From: Aulostomus chinensis
Lineage: Eukaryota > Chordata > Actinopteri > Syngnathiformes > Aulostomidae
Assembly (NCBI GenBank): GCA_037954235.1
Contig: JBBMOA010000003.1
Span: 8,766,453 to 8,830,452 of the forward strand
Direction of reading: 5' to 3'
Length of the DNA: 64,000 bases
The position numbers and the translations under genes are program-made. The notes beneath the pieces are model-generated. The model worked only from the letters and a program-made list of their open reading frames with translations, was not told the origin of the DNA and searched no databases. This document shows positions 11,792 through 23,129 of this stretch, piece by piece (position 1 is the first letter of the stretch; the number at the start of each line of letters is the position of its first letter).

Positions 11792-12922
11792 GCAATGGAT
11801 CTGTTCAGTGTCTATGTGCAAAACCCTGCAGTGAGGACCTCTGTCCTTTTTTATATTCTCAGTGCAAAAATGTAATGATAGTTACAACAATGTTGTGCTT
11901 AAAGGTGCCATAGAGAGGTTGAACGGGGTATTAATTCTTGTTCTGTGATGTGATATGTAACCCCACAAAAAATGGTTGGGTCTGTAATGGCTCAGAACCT
12001 TCCTAAAAGGCTCTCTGAAACCGCTATGTTACCATGTTGGGTTTAGAATGCGTTGTTTTTCCCTATTGGGGTCATTTCTGACCTTATCTGGCAACCTTAT
12101 TATTTATGAAGTGCATGAGTTGACAGCGATCGTTGCCGTTGTTTATCTGGCAACCTCATGCAACAATAAACAAAAGGTAGGTATTCCTGGCATTCTGTGA
12201 GTTGTTAAAAAAGATATGACAAGATCAATTATTAACATGTTTGTGTGTTGCACCTTTCACAAGCGGACATACACTTAACTTTGGAATTAATTTCCTGAGG
12301 TCTGAGACCAGAAGATTGCTGTATCATGACCTGTTTCTCTTGTTTTTCTGGAGTGTTATGAACCCACAAGATAGAAAACATACAGGGGTCAAATCAAGAA
12401 AACAAGGTGCAAAATGAACTGCAATTAAGGTTTTTAATAGCTTGCAATTTAGGGAGTAAAAGAGAGAGTCTGCCTCTGTAAGTGGGAGATGAGTCAGAAT
12501 CTTGAGCAGGTGCACAGAGTCTGTAACCATGGAAACTGGCACATTTGAGCTCTTTATGTTTATTTTTTCTGTAGCAGAAAAACAGTCCTTTCCTTATCTC
12601 AAGCTTATCAATGGTAATGAACAAAGTAGGGATTTTTGAGCTCTGGAATGAAAAAAGAGAAGTTGTTAGTAAATTCGTAAAAAAGCACAGCAACAAACAC
12701 TTTGAATAATTTAAAATATGAAATTACACTCTTCGCTTCCTCGGTGAAAGAGATTGGGTCACGATACAGATTTAGATGGCTGTGTTGCACTCCTGAACGC
12801 TAGAGGGAGCTAGTATGTAATGGATTTACCGGACGTTATCTCGTTTGTTGACATACCCAGAGCGGTTGGGATAGCTCTCTTAATAGCTGTGGACATACTG
12901 AGCTAGCATAGATAGGGTAACA
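11562..12922. other. Intergenic DNA upstream of setmar
   Basis: A (TA)n run lies at about 11745-11788. The rest is unique sequence with no gene recognised and no visible LTR for the retrovirus. The last ~200 bases must include the setmar promoter and 5' UTR; no TATA box at a convincing spacing was seen. Confidence 0.6.
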
Positions 12923-13042
12923 ATGGCAACTGCAACAGTGAACATACGCGACAGCTGTGGTGTGGACTTAAGCAGTGGCCTGGAGGATGTTTCTGTTTCA
13001 TTTGAAATTAATTCAGCGGTACAGACATTTCCTGTATTTCAG
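12923..13042 (+). CDS. setmar: setmar coding exon 1
   Basis: It starts MATATVNIRD and ends ...FPVFQ at a consensus donor GTAAAC. The last residue (Gln) precedes Tyr of exon 2, matching the FQ-Y junction of mammalian SETMAR. Phase 0. Confidence 0.9.
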
Positions 13043-13433
13043 GTAAACCCAGACAGCAGCATGGTAACTTATAGTAATAGTTGTCACGAACGCTGGACTA
13101 CTGTCCCCCGAAAACTTGAGGTATTCACCTCCAGAAATGAGCGTCTATTAGCTTCTTACCCACGGACTAAAGCTAGTACTTAAGTCAGTCTAAGCTACGA
13201 GCAAAGTGTCATTGTGACTGTGAGTTACTTTTTAATGAAACTCAGCGATAATTTATTGTTCTTATACGTTACAGTTTCAACCACAGTTCTTTAAATCATA
13301 TAACTCAAACTAGAACTTAAAATCAATTAAACGAACGAGAGAGGAAGGCAGGGGAAGTTTTGGTAGCTGTAAAACTGGCGCAAATGGCAAATGATTCTTA
13401 CACGTAGGACACTCCACTAAATACAAGAAAATG

Positions 13434-13493
<60 letters not shown>

Positions 13494-15967
13494 ACATGGT
13501 TTGCTTGACTGTGTATAGCAATGTTTGTCTTCCATGTACTTATTATTTCAGGAAACAATTTCAGGGTAATTGCAGCAAGCCTTGCACCAGTATTGCTTGG
13601 ATATTGTAGTGGGTGGCTAAAATCTGGTGGTTATAAAGTCTTTAACATACAATTCACGAGTTTACCATTAGATGGCAGCAAATAATCACGTTACCTGTAC
13701 ATCATCTGACGACAGCACATGGAATTAAATGAAAACGGGAAAAAAAAGACTTCACTCTCCAGGCTCTCACAGGTTTTTGTGGTTTTTAAAAGCTTCCTCT
13801 GTCAAAATATTTCTCTTCCCTGTTTTTGTTCCCACTGCTGGATGTTGAAGCTTCAGTGTGCTTTGTTTGACTCTAGAAGGTTTTTCATTGTTTACAGTGT
13901 CAAATTTGTGCTCAGTGAAAATCAGATTGTAAGAGGCAGTCCTACAAGCATTATTTGTAACATCACTTATAAATTGGAAGCTGATCCTGGATCAAAATTT
14001 AATATACACTGATACAGTTTGGAACTGTAAGGTGCAGAAAAAGTTTGAATAGACTTTGTACAGAAGTAGGACACATTTTGTGTCCAGCAGTTACATGTAT
14101 AATGAAAACATTTGCATTGTCAAGTAAGACGGTATTTTTTTTTTACTTGGTAGAGGAATTGATGTCATGGATTTCAGAGGGTTTATTTATTTAAAAAAAC
14201 ATGTTGACATGTAGTATTTATTGTATTCTTGTGCACCTTATACCTGTTTAACATTATACACTATACACTTTCCCTATATGGAAGACATCAAAGTACTCAG
14301 ATTTTCCAAAAATGTGAAAACAATGATGTCAGAAATTGCATACATTGCCATAAACTGCACATTATGTTCTTGATTCCAGATCATTTTTTAAACTTATTTT
14401 TATTCTTTTTTAAAGACAATAACAGCGTCCGGGCTCATCATACATACATAGTTTGGCTCTCATCTTTATATCAGTGTCCTTATTGTTCAGTGGCAATGGT
14501 GGTATCCTTGTCTTGTCTTCTATAATCACTCCATTTTTCAAAATTTTCCTTGAATAGTGTCTCTTGTAGCCTCAGTTTACATGTAATTTTCTCTATCACA
14601 GAAATTCTTCCATGGTGTGTATCCACTGCTCATCGGTTGGTGGTTCTACTTGTACCACAATCTCATAATTGACAGATAACAATTTATCATCAAAATATAC
14701 TCCTGACACAATGGATGTTTGCTGCTTCCTCCACTGGATTTTGCTGGAAAATATTGAAGCAATTGAGCTGCAACAATTAGTAAATTGATAAGCAGATTGA
14801 AAGTAAATCAATTGCCAACTCTTTTGATAGTTTGACTGTTTTTTTTAAGCAAAAACGCTTTCTGTTGATGGACTTGTGTATATAGGGATTTTTCAGATAT
14901 TCTCGACATTTTATAAATTATCTGATCTACTGATTAATCGTGAAAATAATTGTCAGATTATTTGATAAAATAATGGCAGCCTTTACTGTGATAATTGTCA
15001 GTGAATTTTCTATTCTACTAATTGTATAATCGGTTATTTTTTTCTGCTCCAGTAAAAATATATTTGCAAGAATTATCTGCATGTTACACTTGTATACTCA
15101 AGTGTGTTCCCAACCTTTTCTTTTCAACTGTTGTGCAATGATTTTTCATTTCCTAAACTCTTTGTTGTCATTTTTCAGTACTCTCCAGAAAATGTTCAGG
15201 GTCCAGGTTGCACTGTTGACCCCAGAGAAGTTACACTTCCAGGATGCTCGTGCTTGTCCGAAACATGTGTGACAGCTGTGAGCTGCTCCTGCCTGCAGAC
15301 CCATGGAGGGATGTACAGCAGCAATGGAATCCTGCTGACCAGCAGCAGAATGGACAGTTACTGCCTCCCAATATTTGAATGTAATGCGTTTTGCTCCTGC
15401 AGTGACAGCTGCATTAACCGGGTGGTGCAGAGAGGACTAAGACTCCGTTTGGAGGTCTACAGCACCAGTAACAGAGGTTGGGGAGTGCGGACATTACAAA
15501 GCATCCCTTGTGGGATGTTTGTGTGTGAGTATGCAGGAGAGGTCATCAGTCTCACCGAAGCCAGACGCAGGCAGCTCGCACAGGTGTCCACAGACAACAA
15601 TTACATCATTGCTATAAGGGAGCATGCAGGTAGAGGTTCCATAACAGAGACATTTGTGGACCCGTGTAAGGTTGGAAACATAGGCCGTTTTCTCAACCAT
15701 TCCTGCCTGCCCAATCTGTTCATGTTGCCAGTGCGGGTGCACTCAGTGGTTCCAAGGCTGGCACTGTTTGCCAGCAGGGACATCAATTCCCAAGAGGAGC
15801 TAACATTTGACTATTCGGGAGGTTACAGAAACAAATCACCAGTGGAGCTGAAGAGCGATGCTATCGTACAGGCAAGTCGGACACATTCACTCCAGAGGAA
15901 AGTTTGTCACTGTGGTGCCAGAAATTGTGCTCAGTTCCTTCCTCTGGACTTGTCTGTTATCAAGTAA
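12923..15967 (+). CDS. setmar: SETMAR histone-lysine N-methyltransferase, two coding exons, no transposase fusion
   Basis: Coding exons are 12923-13042 (40 codons, phase 0, donor CAG|GTAAAC) and 15179-15967 (262 codons plus TAA, acceptor TTTTTCAG|TAC). They join in frame to a 302-residue protein resembling the SET part of vertebrate SETMAR. Order: variable N-terminus 1-40, Cys-rich pre-SET ~50-115 (GCSC, CSC, FECNAFCSC), SET ~118-250 (GWGVR ~138, FLNHSC ~208, EELTFDY ~244) and post-SET (CHCGARNC ~286). The cofactor/catalytic motifs are intact. Known family members methylate histone H3 lysine (H3K4/H3K36 reported) in the nucleus. The start ATG has context aacaATGG. The anthropoid mariner fusion is absent: TAA follows post-SET directly. 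Confidence 0.95.
13043..15178 (+). other. setmar intron
   Basis: 2.1 kb GT-AG intron. It holds a (TA)n run at 13436-13490. No gene or classifiable repeat was seen elsewhere in it. Confidence 0.88.
15179..15967 (+). CDS. setmar: setmar coding exon 2 (pre-SET, SET, post-SET)
   Basis: It begins YSPENVQGPG right after a polypyrimidine tract and TTTTTCAG. The whole catalytic module is in this single exon, as in other vertebrates. One Cys of the pre-SET cluster appears shifted (SYCLP in place of the mammalian NSCL position) by eye alignment. Confidence 0.95.
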   Translation, partial: YSPENVQGPGCTVDPREVTLPGCSCLSETCVTAVSCSCLQTHGGMYSSNGILLTSSRMDSYCLPIFECNAFCSCSDSCINRVVQRGLRLRLEVYSTSNRGWGVRTLQSIPCGMFVCEYAGEVISLTEARRRQLAQVSTDNNYIIAIREHAGRGSITETFVDPCKVGNIGRFLNHSCLPNLFMLPVRVHSVVPRLALFASRDINSQEELTFDYSGGYRNKSPVELKSDAIVQASRTHSLQRKVCHCGARNCAQFLPLDLSVIK

Positions 15968-16048
15968 TGTAAATTTGTAACTATTCAGTTTATTAATTTT
16001 AGATTTAAGTTGTAGTGTTTGATCTCCTTTTATTTGCTCATTAGAGGT

Positions 16049-16054
16049 AATAAA
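16049..16054 (+). promoter_or_regulatory. setmar: setmar polyadenylation signal
   Basis: A canonical AATAAA lies 82 bases after the setmar stop codon, giving a short 3' UTR. Confidence 0.75.
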
Positions 16055-17164
16055 CACAATCGAACAATTGATGACTCATGCCTGTGCCCTTCATCATTTC
16101 TTCCTCTTTAGTCTCTCTGATGTCCCCTTATTTCCCACTTCAAACTAGTTTTATTTTACTTGTTGCCAGTTCTGGTTTTTGTCATAAGCTCTCTGCCTGT
16201 CAGAAATACTTGTTCTACATGTTCAAGTGGATTTCCAGTCATTTAGATGACATCTTTGCACATGGAAGTCCCACTTTTCACACCACACATTTATCTGTGT
16301 GTGGCAGGAGGATCATTTGCACATGCAGAGATACTGGGAATCGTGGTTTCTTTACCCCTGATCTATATGTAGTTTGAGTCATAAAAATGATTCGGTTTGT
16401 CCCTCCAAAAAGCAATATCTTTAAAGTCAGTTAAAACTGCTGTAAGATTCCCTCCTTTTGACATTTCTGTCTTTGTAAAATACAGTCTCATCACTCTTGA
16501 ACCCCCAGAGAAGTAGCACCAATTTAAAAGGCCTGGGGGTGTTTTTGATATAGAAGCAAGTTTTATTCCCCTTTCAAAGGAGGGGCCAGGGTGTCCCACT
16601 TTAGTGTGACCATACTGAAATCAGGACTTCCTCTCAGTGTTTCCAGTCTAGACCTGCTTTCATCTTATTAATATCAATATCTGGGTTAATTAGGATGGAG
16701 ACCATGTTTCATCCAGAAATGGGACCAGTGCCCCAGCCACACTGTGGCTTAGTGGGACTAAATGATAAGAAATCCAGTTGCATGGATTCTTTCTATTGTG
16801 GCATATACAATATATCTGATCTGATGTAAGATTTGGAAAATAATATTTTAAAAAGTAGAAAACAAAGATAAATTTTGTGGCATTTATCGAACCAAAGTTT
16901 AAAATGTGCAAAAATAAATGGGTCATGGTTTGTTCTCCATCAGTGCACAAACAGGCTCTGGTATTTTATCTCTGTTACCAGTACTATTGACATTTAATTT
17001 CACTATATAGAAGAAGTATCTCTTAATCTTCTTGATGTATGTCCTGCCCTGTAGGGTAATGTGAGTGGTGGAGATAAGGGTCAGTTGTACCCTAAAATGG
17101 TTGAAGCACCTTGAATCTCTCTGATCCAAACAGGCTTGAGTGATGACACTCACCTTGCTCATCC
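16055..17164. other. Intergenic, nothing recognised
   Basis: No coding similarity on either strand; short ORFs only. No mariner-family transposase, so the primate SETMAR architecture is excluded. Confidence 0.6.
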
Positions 17165-17400
17165 TCAGATTAAAAAAAATCAGAATACTTTATTGATCCC
17201 CTAGGGAAATTAAATCAATTGCAGTTGCTCCCATTGTAGAACAATAGAACAGAAAAATAATTATCTTAAAGAATGTAACAAATGTGAAAATAGGGCATAC
17301 AGAATGTAAAATATGTAATAATATAACTATACATACACTATATGCTCTATTATACTAAATGCAAAATAGGGAAGAAGAAACGTATCATGTATCGTAAATC
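17165..17400 (-). mobile_element. LINE 3' end fragment (Rex1-like tail)
   Basis: The minus strand ends with AATTTCCC...GGGGATCAATAAAG...TTTTTTT, the tail style of Rex1/CR1-like fish LINEs, at 17165-17215. Only 3' UTR is retained. The upstream limit is unclear. Confidence 0.6.
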
Positions 17401-17576
17401 ACTATTTCTACCAATACTCTGTGGTACTATTATTTTATATAATATATGCAATATATATTCTTATTTTTATTAAATAAGCCCACAACAATATAACTGAATA
17501 ATATATATATATATGTTCTTGCCACCTCCCAGCCCCCCGCCCCAATTGAATGATTAAACGTTAACTGCTCTCTGGG

Positions 17577-17830
17577 GGGCTGCACGGTGGTGCAGTGGTT
17601 AGCACTGTCACCTCACAGCAAGAAGGTTCTGGGTTGGAGTCCTGGCTTGGGCACGGGATCTTTCTGTTTGGAGTTTGCATTTACTCCCCATGCCTGCGTG
17701 GGTTCTCTCCGGGTACTCTGGCTTCTTCCCACCATCCAAAGACATGCAATTGGGGACTAGGCTAATTGTATACTCTAAATTGACCATAGGTATGACTGTG
17801 AGTGAGAATGGTTGTTTGTCTGTATATGTT
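17577..17830 (+). mobile_element. tRNA-headed SINE, left half (split by L2)
   Basis: A tRNA-like head (CACGGTGGTGCAGTGG) is followed by the conserved SINE body (TTTGCATTTACTCC, AAAGACATGCAATTGG). It stops at 17830 where an L2 begins, and the remaining tail reappears at 19416. The B-box region is mutated (GGTTGGAGTCC). Confidence 0.85.
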
Positions 17831-19415
17831 CACTCTTTACATGCTCCCATTAGGTGACATAATCCGGAAGCACTCGATCAACTTCCACTGTTATGCAGAT
17901 GACACACAACTTTACTTGTCGATGGAGCCAGACGACACAAGCCAGTTTACTCATCTGCAAGACTGCCTGAAAGACATTAAATCCTGGATGTCCTCTAACT
18001 TCTTAATGCTCAATTCAGATAAAACTGAGGTAATCATTTTTGGACCTAAACACCACAGGGACACGCTCTTGAATCGGATCACTACTCTAGATGGCATCAC
18101 CCTAACTTCGAGTACAACTGCAAGGAACCTTGGGGTCATTTTTGACCAGGACCTTTCCTTCAGCTCCCACATAAAGCATGTGACTAGGACCGCCTTCTTC
18201 CATCTGCGAAGTATCGCTAAGATTAGGAATATCCTTTCCCAGAGTGATGCTGAAAAACTGGTGCATGCATTTATCACTTCTCGGCTGGACTACTGACACT
18301 CTCTCCTGTAAGGATGTCCTAAATACTCCCTAAAGAGTCTCCAGCTGGTCCAGAACGCTGCAGCGAGGGTTTTGACGGGAGTTAAGAAGAGAGAACACAT
18401 CTCTCCCACTTTAGCTTCTCTCCACTGGCTTCCTGTAGGATCTAGAATCGACTTCAAAGTCCTTCTGCTGACTTATAAGGCTCTCAATGATAAAGCTCCA
18501 TCCTATTTGAAAGAGCTCATTAGTCCCTACTGTCCGACCAGAGCACTCCGCTCCCAGAATGCAGGTCTTTTAGTGATTCCCAGTATCAATAAAAACAGAC
18601 TGGGAGGTAGAGTCTTTAGTTACCGGGCTCCTCTACTATGGAACCAGCTCTCTCCATGGGTCAGAGAGGCAGACACTTTAACTACGTTTAAGTCCAGGCT
18701 TAAGACCTTCCTCTATGACAGAGCCTTCAGTTAGGACTGGTTCAGGTAGCTCTGAACCATTGATAGCTATGCTGCTACAGGTTTAGACTGCTGGGGGACA
18801 CATCAGGTTACATGGAGCCCTTCCCTCCTCTCCTCTCCTCTCCCCCTCTCTCCTCCTCTCCTCCCTGCACATTTTTGGAACTGTCACTACCACTACTTGT
18901 TGCACTTTGTAGTTTGGCCTTGGTGTCTCGCAGTCTCTCTGTGTTTCCACAGATCCACCAGAGCCCCAACCGCCGCCTGCATCGCCCCCCCCCCCTCTTA
19001 TTCCCTACTGTTATACCGGCCTGCGCTCCCCTTCCATGAACCAGTCTGCCATCCAGTCCCCCATCAAGCTGGCTTGCTCTCCCTGCCTCCCCTACCAGAA
19101 GCTTCCTTCTTCAGCTGTTATTAACATTTCCGTGTTTCTCACATTCTGCATTGTAAACTGTTTTCTTGTCTGTAACAACATCTACTGCACGTCTGTCCGT
19201 CCTGGGTGAGGGATCCCTCCTCTGTTGCTCACCCTGAGGTTTCTCAGATTTTTCCCTGTTAAAAGGGTTTTCTATGGAGTTTTTCCTCAGTCGATGTGAG
19301 GGTCTAAGGGCAGAGGATGTTGTTATGATGCCATGTGAAGCCCTTTGAGACAAACTGTTTGTGAAAACGGGCTATACAAATAAAATTGCCTTGCCTTGCC
19401 TTGCCTTGCCTTGCC
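17831..19415 (+). mobile_element. L2-clade LINE, 5'-truncated, inserted in a SINE
   Basis: RT sequence is followed by a 3' UTR ending GGGCTATACAAATAAAATTG with a (CCTTG)n tail. Target duplications ATGTT lie at 17826-17830 and 19416-19420, within the SINE. Truncation begins just before the catalytic block. Confidence 0.9.
17835..18734 (+). pseudogene. L2 reverse transcriptase C-terminal half
   Basis: The frame carries the catalytic YADDTQLYLS, NSDKTEVIIFGP, LGVIFDQDLSF, LQLVQNAAAR and LASLHWLPV blocks of L2 RTs, and the natural C-terminus at 18734. A TGA at 18294-18296 and a stop a few codons later break it. Fingers and endonuclease are missing through 5' truncation. Confidence 0.88.
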
Positions 19416-19553
19416 ATGTTGGCCCTGTGATGGACTGGCAACCTGTCCAGGGTGTACCCCACCTCTCGCCCATAGCTGCTGGGATAGGCTCCAGCCCCCC
19501 TGTGACCCTTACTTGGAACAAGCAGAAGACAATGCATGGATGGATGGACTTTC
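19416..19553 (+). mobile_element. tRNA-headed SINE, right half
   Basis: It continues the element split at 17830: GATGGACTGGCAACCTGTCC, GGGATAGGCTCCAGCC and a (GGAT)n tail. Together the halves form one near full-length copy. Confidence 0.85.
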
Positions 19554-19589
19554 AACAACTTTTCATCGGCTATATATACATGTACACAG

Positions 19590-20110
19590 TGTGCGCTGGG
19601 CAGCCTTAGCAAAAAGCCCAGACAGCCCTCTCCCCAGCCACTTCCACCAGCTCTTCCACAGGAATCCCGAGGTGTTCCCAGGCCAGCCAAGAGATATATT
19701 CCCTCCAGCACATCCTGGGTTGGCACCTAGGCCTCCTCCCTGGACATGCCCAAATAACCTCCCAAGGGGGCGTCCAGGAGGCATCCTCACCAGATGCCCT
19801 AACCACCTTAACTGAATCCACTGGACATGGAGGAGCAGTGGCTCAACTCTAAGTTCCTAGACCAAGCTTCTCACCCTATCTCTAAGGGAGAGCCCAGCCA
19901 TCCTGTGGAGAAAATTCATTTCGGGCTGCTTGTATTCAATCTCGTTCTTTCGGTTATTTCCTAGAGCTCATGACCATAGGTGAGGGTTGGAATGTAGATT
20001 GACCAGGAAATCCAGAGCTTCATCTTTTGACTTAGCTCCTTCTTCACCACAACGGACTGGTTTAGCCATCGCATGACTGTAGACGCTGCCCCAGTCTGCC
20101 TGCCTGCCAG
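19590..20110 (-). mobile_element. Rex3 (RTE) LINE 3' fragment
   Basis: The minus strand encodes the degenerate Rex3 C-terminus, with WLAWEHLGIPVEELVEVAGE near 19640-19700, preceded by the region after the RT core. It is broken by stops. Rex3 identity comes from the recognised C-terminal block shared with two other copies in this window. Confidence 0.8.
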
Positions 20111-20291
20111 GTTCAGTGGGCTAAAAGGACCAAGAATCCAAAGTTTGGTAATGATGCTGATGCACTGTTACCAAGATGTTGCCCAACTTTTTGTTAATTC
20201 TTCATCACGTGGGAAGTAAATTCTTTATAACTTCAACATTATTTGGTGTATCTAAATTATATTGAGAACTTTTTGTAATGATTATCTATAG

Positions 20292-20670
20292 TCTGGAGGC
20301 TCCACGGTGGTGCAGTGTTTTGCACTGTCGCCTCACAGCAAAAAGGTTCTGGGTTCGAGTCCTGGCTCGGGCGTGGGATCTTTCTGTGTGGAGTTTGCAT
20401 GTTCTCCCCGTGCCTGCGTGGGGAGAACACACGGGAAGGTATGACGGTGGGAAGAAGCCGGGTACTCTGGCTGCTTCCCACCGTCCAAAGACATGCAATT
20501 GGGGACTAGGCTGATTGGACACTTTAAATTGACGGTCGGTATGAATGTGAGTGTGAATGGTTTGTCTCCATGTGAAGGCCCTGCGATGGACTGGCGACCT
20601 ATCCAGGGTGTACCCCGCCTCTCACCTGTAGATGCTGGGATAGGCTCCAGCCCCCCCCACAACCCTTAAC
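20292..20670 (+). mobile_element. tRNA-headed SINE copy
   Basis: Head CACGGTGGTGCAGTG, B box GGTTCGAGTCC at about 20352, body and tail (GGGATAGGCTCCAGCC) are present. It has an internal rearrangement at 20410-20460, where part of the 'gtgcctgcgtgg...gggtactctgg' segment is disturbed by about 40 extra bases. Confidence 0.85.
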
Positions 20671-21059
20671 AGGTCTGCTGTACTGCTGTACAAAGTTTTA
20701 GGTCATACCCTTGCAGAGGTACATAGAATTTTTTTATTTTTTTTTAAAGTTTTTCACTTAAAAAGAAAAGTTTACAGGGGGAAATGAGCATGGACAAGCA
20801 ACGATTCAGCTCACTCCAGAAAGTAATTGTATGCAATGATTTAAATTATGTGACATTGTATGTTGGAGTTAGGAGCCTTATGTGAAAAAAAAAAAGTTCT
20901 CAATGCGTGTAGTGCCACCTCGGGCATGTGTAATTTCATGCATCTAAGGTATGTACAGGCTACTCCACCACTCCTAAAAAACCAGAGTATACTTACGGAC
21001 TTTCTTTTTGATAAAGTATATTTAGGGCTCATTTAGGCTGGCCTTCGATATATTTCTAT

Positions 21060-22060
21060 AGGCTGAGACTGCTGGGGGAGTTGCCAGGATGCACTTGGCT
21101 TCACACTTTTCCTCTCTGTTGTCCTGTACTCATGTTACTAACTCAATCTCTTCTCTGGAGCCTTTGTGTTTCCCAATTCCCAGATGCCTGGCTGCTGCTG
21201 CTACTGGAGGAGGCTACAGACTTGAAGAGGCTTCCAGCTGCCACCCTTAGTATCAGTATTGGTATTTGTGGTAGTAGTATTTATGCTGTACTAGCATTAA
21301 CCTCAATATTCTGTTTGCTAGCACACAATTGCTCATATTATGCTGAAATTGATTGTTTGAGTAACTTGTTCATGTTATTATTGGTATCAAGTTGTTTTCG
21401 TGGGGCTGCATGGTGGTGCAGTGTTTAGCACTGTTGCCTCACAGCAAGAGGGTTCCGGGTTCGAGTCCTGGCTCGGGCGTGGGATCTTTCTGTGTGGAGT
21501 TTGCATGTTCTCCCCGTGCATGTGTGGGTTCTCTCCGGGTACTCCGGCTTCTTCCCACCGTCCAAAGACATGCAATTGGGGACTAGGCTGAGACACTCTA
21601 AATTGACCGTAGGTATGAATGTGAGTGTGAATGGTTGTTCGTCTCTGTATGTTGGCCCTGTGATGGACTGGCGACCTGTCCGGGGTGTACCCCGCCTCTC
21701 GCCCGTAGACACTGGGATAGGCTCCAGCCCCCCCGCAACCCTTAATAGAAAGGAATAAGCGGAAGACAATGAATGAATGAATGAAGTTGTTTTCGTTTGC
21801 TGTTGTTCCCCTACCAGCCTGTCCATGTCTGTCAGTTATTTTCTTCCCGTTTCTCCCTCTCTTTATCTCTGTCCTTCTCTATACATTTCTCCATGTCTTT
21901 TTCTATTATCTTCCTTTGTCTCTGCCCTGCACTACTGCTCTCTTTCTCTCCAACTGGTCAAAGCAGATGGCCATTCCCACTGAACCTGGATCTGCTCGAC
22001 ATTCCTGCCTGTTAAAAGGAAGGTTTTCGTTGTTTCGTTGTTGCAATTGTTACAATTGTT
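21060..22060 (+). mobile_element. L2 3' UTR fragment, split by a SINE
   Basis: 21060-21401 begins with the L2 3' UTR phrase 'gactgctggggga' also seen at 18785. 21784-22060 matches, in reverse complement, the 3' UTR of the L2 at 51455-53015 (GGTCAAAGCAGA, CTGGATCTGCT, GACATTCCTGCCTGTTA). The SINE at 21402-21783 separates the two parts. Confidence 0.75.
21402..21783 (+). mobile_element. Full-length tRNA-headed SINE with 13 bp target duplication
   Basis: This is the reference copy of the family, about 382 bp. Head GGGGCTGCATGGTGGTGCAG, Pol III B box GGTTCGAGTCC near 21456, body, GGGATAGGCTCCAGCC, then a (GAAT)n tail. The flanks carry AAGTTGTTTTCGT at 21389-21401 and 21784-21796. That duplication and the simple tail show retroposition, so the repeat is a SINE rather than a DNA transposon. 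Confidence 0.93.
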
Positions 22061-22913
22061 GTGTGGCAGCCACAAGTGGAGGGGTACAATGCAGTGGTTG
22101 AGGGTACTTAATTAAATTGTTTATGTTGCCACAACACCATTCTGGGAATTTCACCCAGAGAATTTAAAAGATGCACAGGTTCGTACTCAGGGCCAGTGAC
22201 GTGGTTCCACTCAAATAAATTTTATTGTTCACACATAATTAAAATGGTAAGTATAACATCATTGACACAGGGAGAGGAGGGGGGAAAACAAATAAAACTG
22301 GCCAGTTTAAGTAACTCTTAAAAATGTTCTATAAATATGGTAACTGCTTCTGTATGCCTTTATTTTGTTTTGCCCTTTTTCATAATTCATGCTTTTATTT
22401 TGGCGCTCTTCTGGTGGAAGTAAGGATCGCATAACTGTAAGAAAACTGACGCAACTTTGTCATAGGCGGAACGGTTAAACGGATTGCGCTCTATCATGAA
22501 AGGTTCATAACCAGATTATTAAGCGCCGAGCTGGAATTGGGAACAAGGTATTGTGTGATAAATGTTGTTTTTTATTTTATTTTATTTTATTTGCTCTGAT
22601 GTGTAATTTGGTTTAATTGCTGTGTTTAAAGTCTTTAAATGTACAGCGATGTTGATAGTTTTAGATTGCTAAACTGGTGATATTGGAGTTACAAGAGCTT
22701 TGTAATTTCTTCATGTATTATTGTCAATGTCAGTTAATTTTTCATTCATGCAGTTATGTATAGTTTTGTTATAAAGGTTATGTTTGTAAGATTTAATTGT
22801 ATTTTATTCATCTGTCTTATCTAGCTCTTACAGTGTTTCATGGAAGGAGAAATTAATTTGTGTTCAAACAATAAGGACAACGGCTGAACATGAATAAAGG
22901 CTTCTGAGAAACA
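22061..22913. other. Unrecognised intergenic DNA
   Basis: No coding or repeat family recognised, apart from a short (TTTTA)n at about 22569-22590. Confidence 0.55.
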
Positions 22914-23044
22914 TCAGTACACTTTACCATTGACTGGCTGGGGTTTGCTACAGCCAGTGCTGAGGCTTACCTGGTGGGGAAAGCTAGTGTAGAATGGGAG
23001 GGATCCACCAAAATAAAACCAAACAAAATCACCCAAGCTCTCGT

Positions 23045-23129
<85 letters not shown>

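Noticed and set aside
11562..12000. 3' LTR of the endogenous retrovirus
   Set aside because: No TG...CA boundaries, polypurine tract or matching upstream copy could be found.
15967..17165. Mariner transposase fused to SETMAR as in anthropoid primates
   Set aside because: A stop codon and poly(A) signal directly follow the post-SET domain and no transposase sequence lies downstream.
21402..21490. tRNA gene
   Set aside because: The A/B-box-like text belongs to a SINE head; the sequence cannot fold into a standard tRNA by eye and is repeated with a SINE body.
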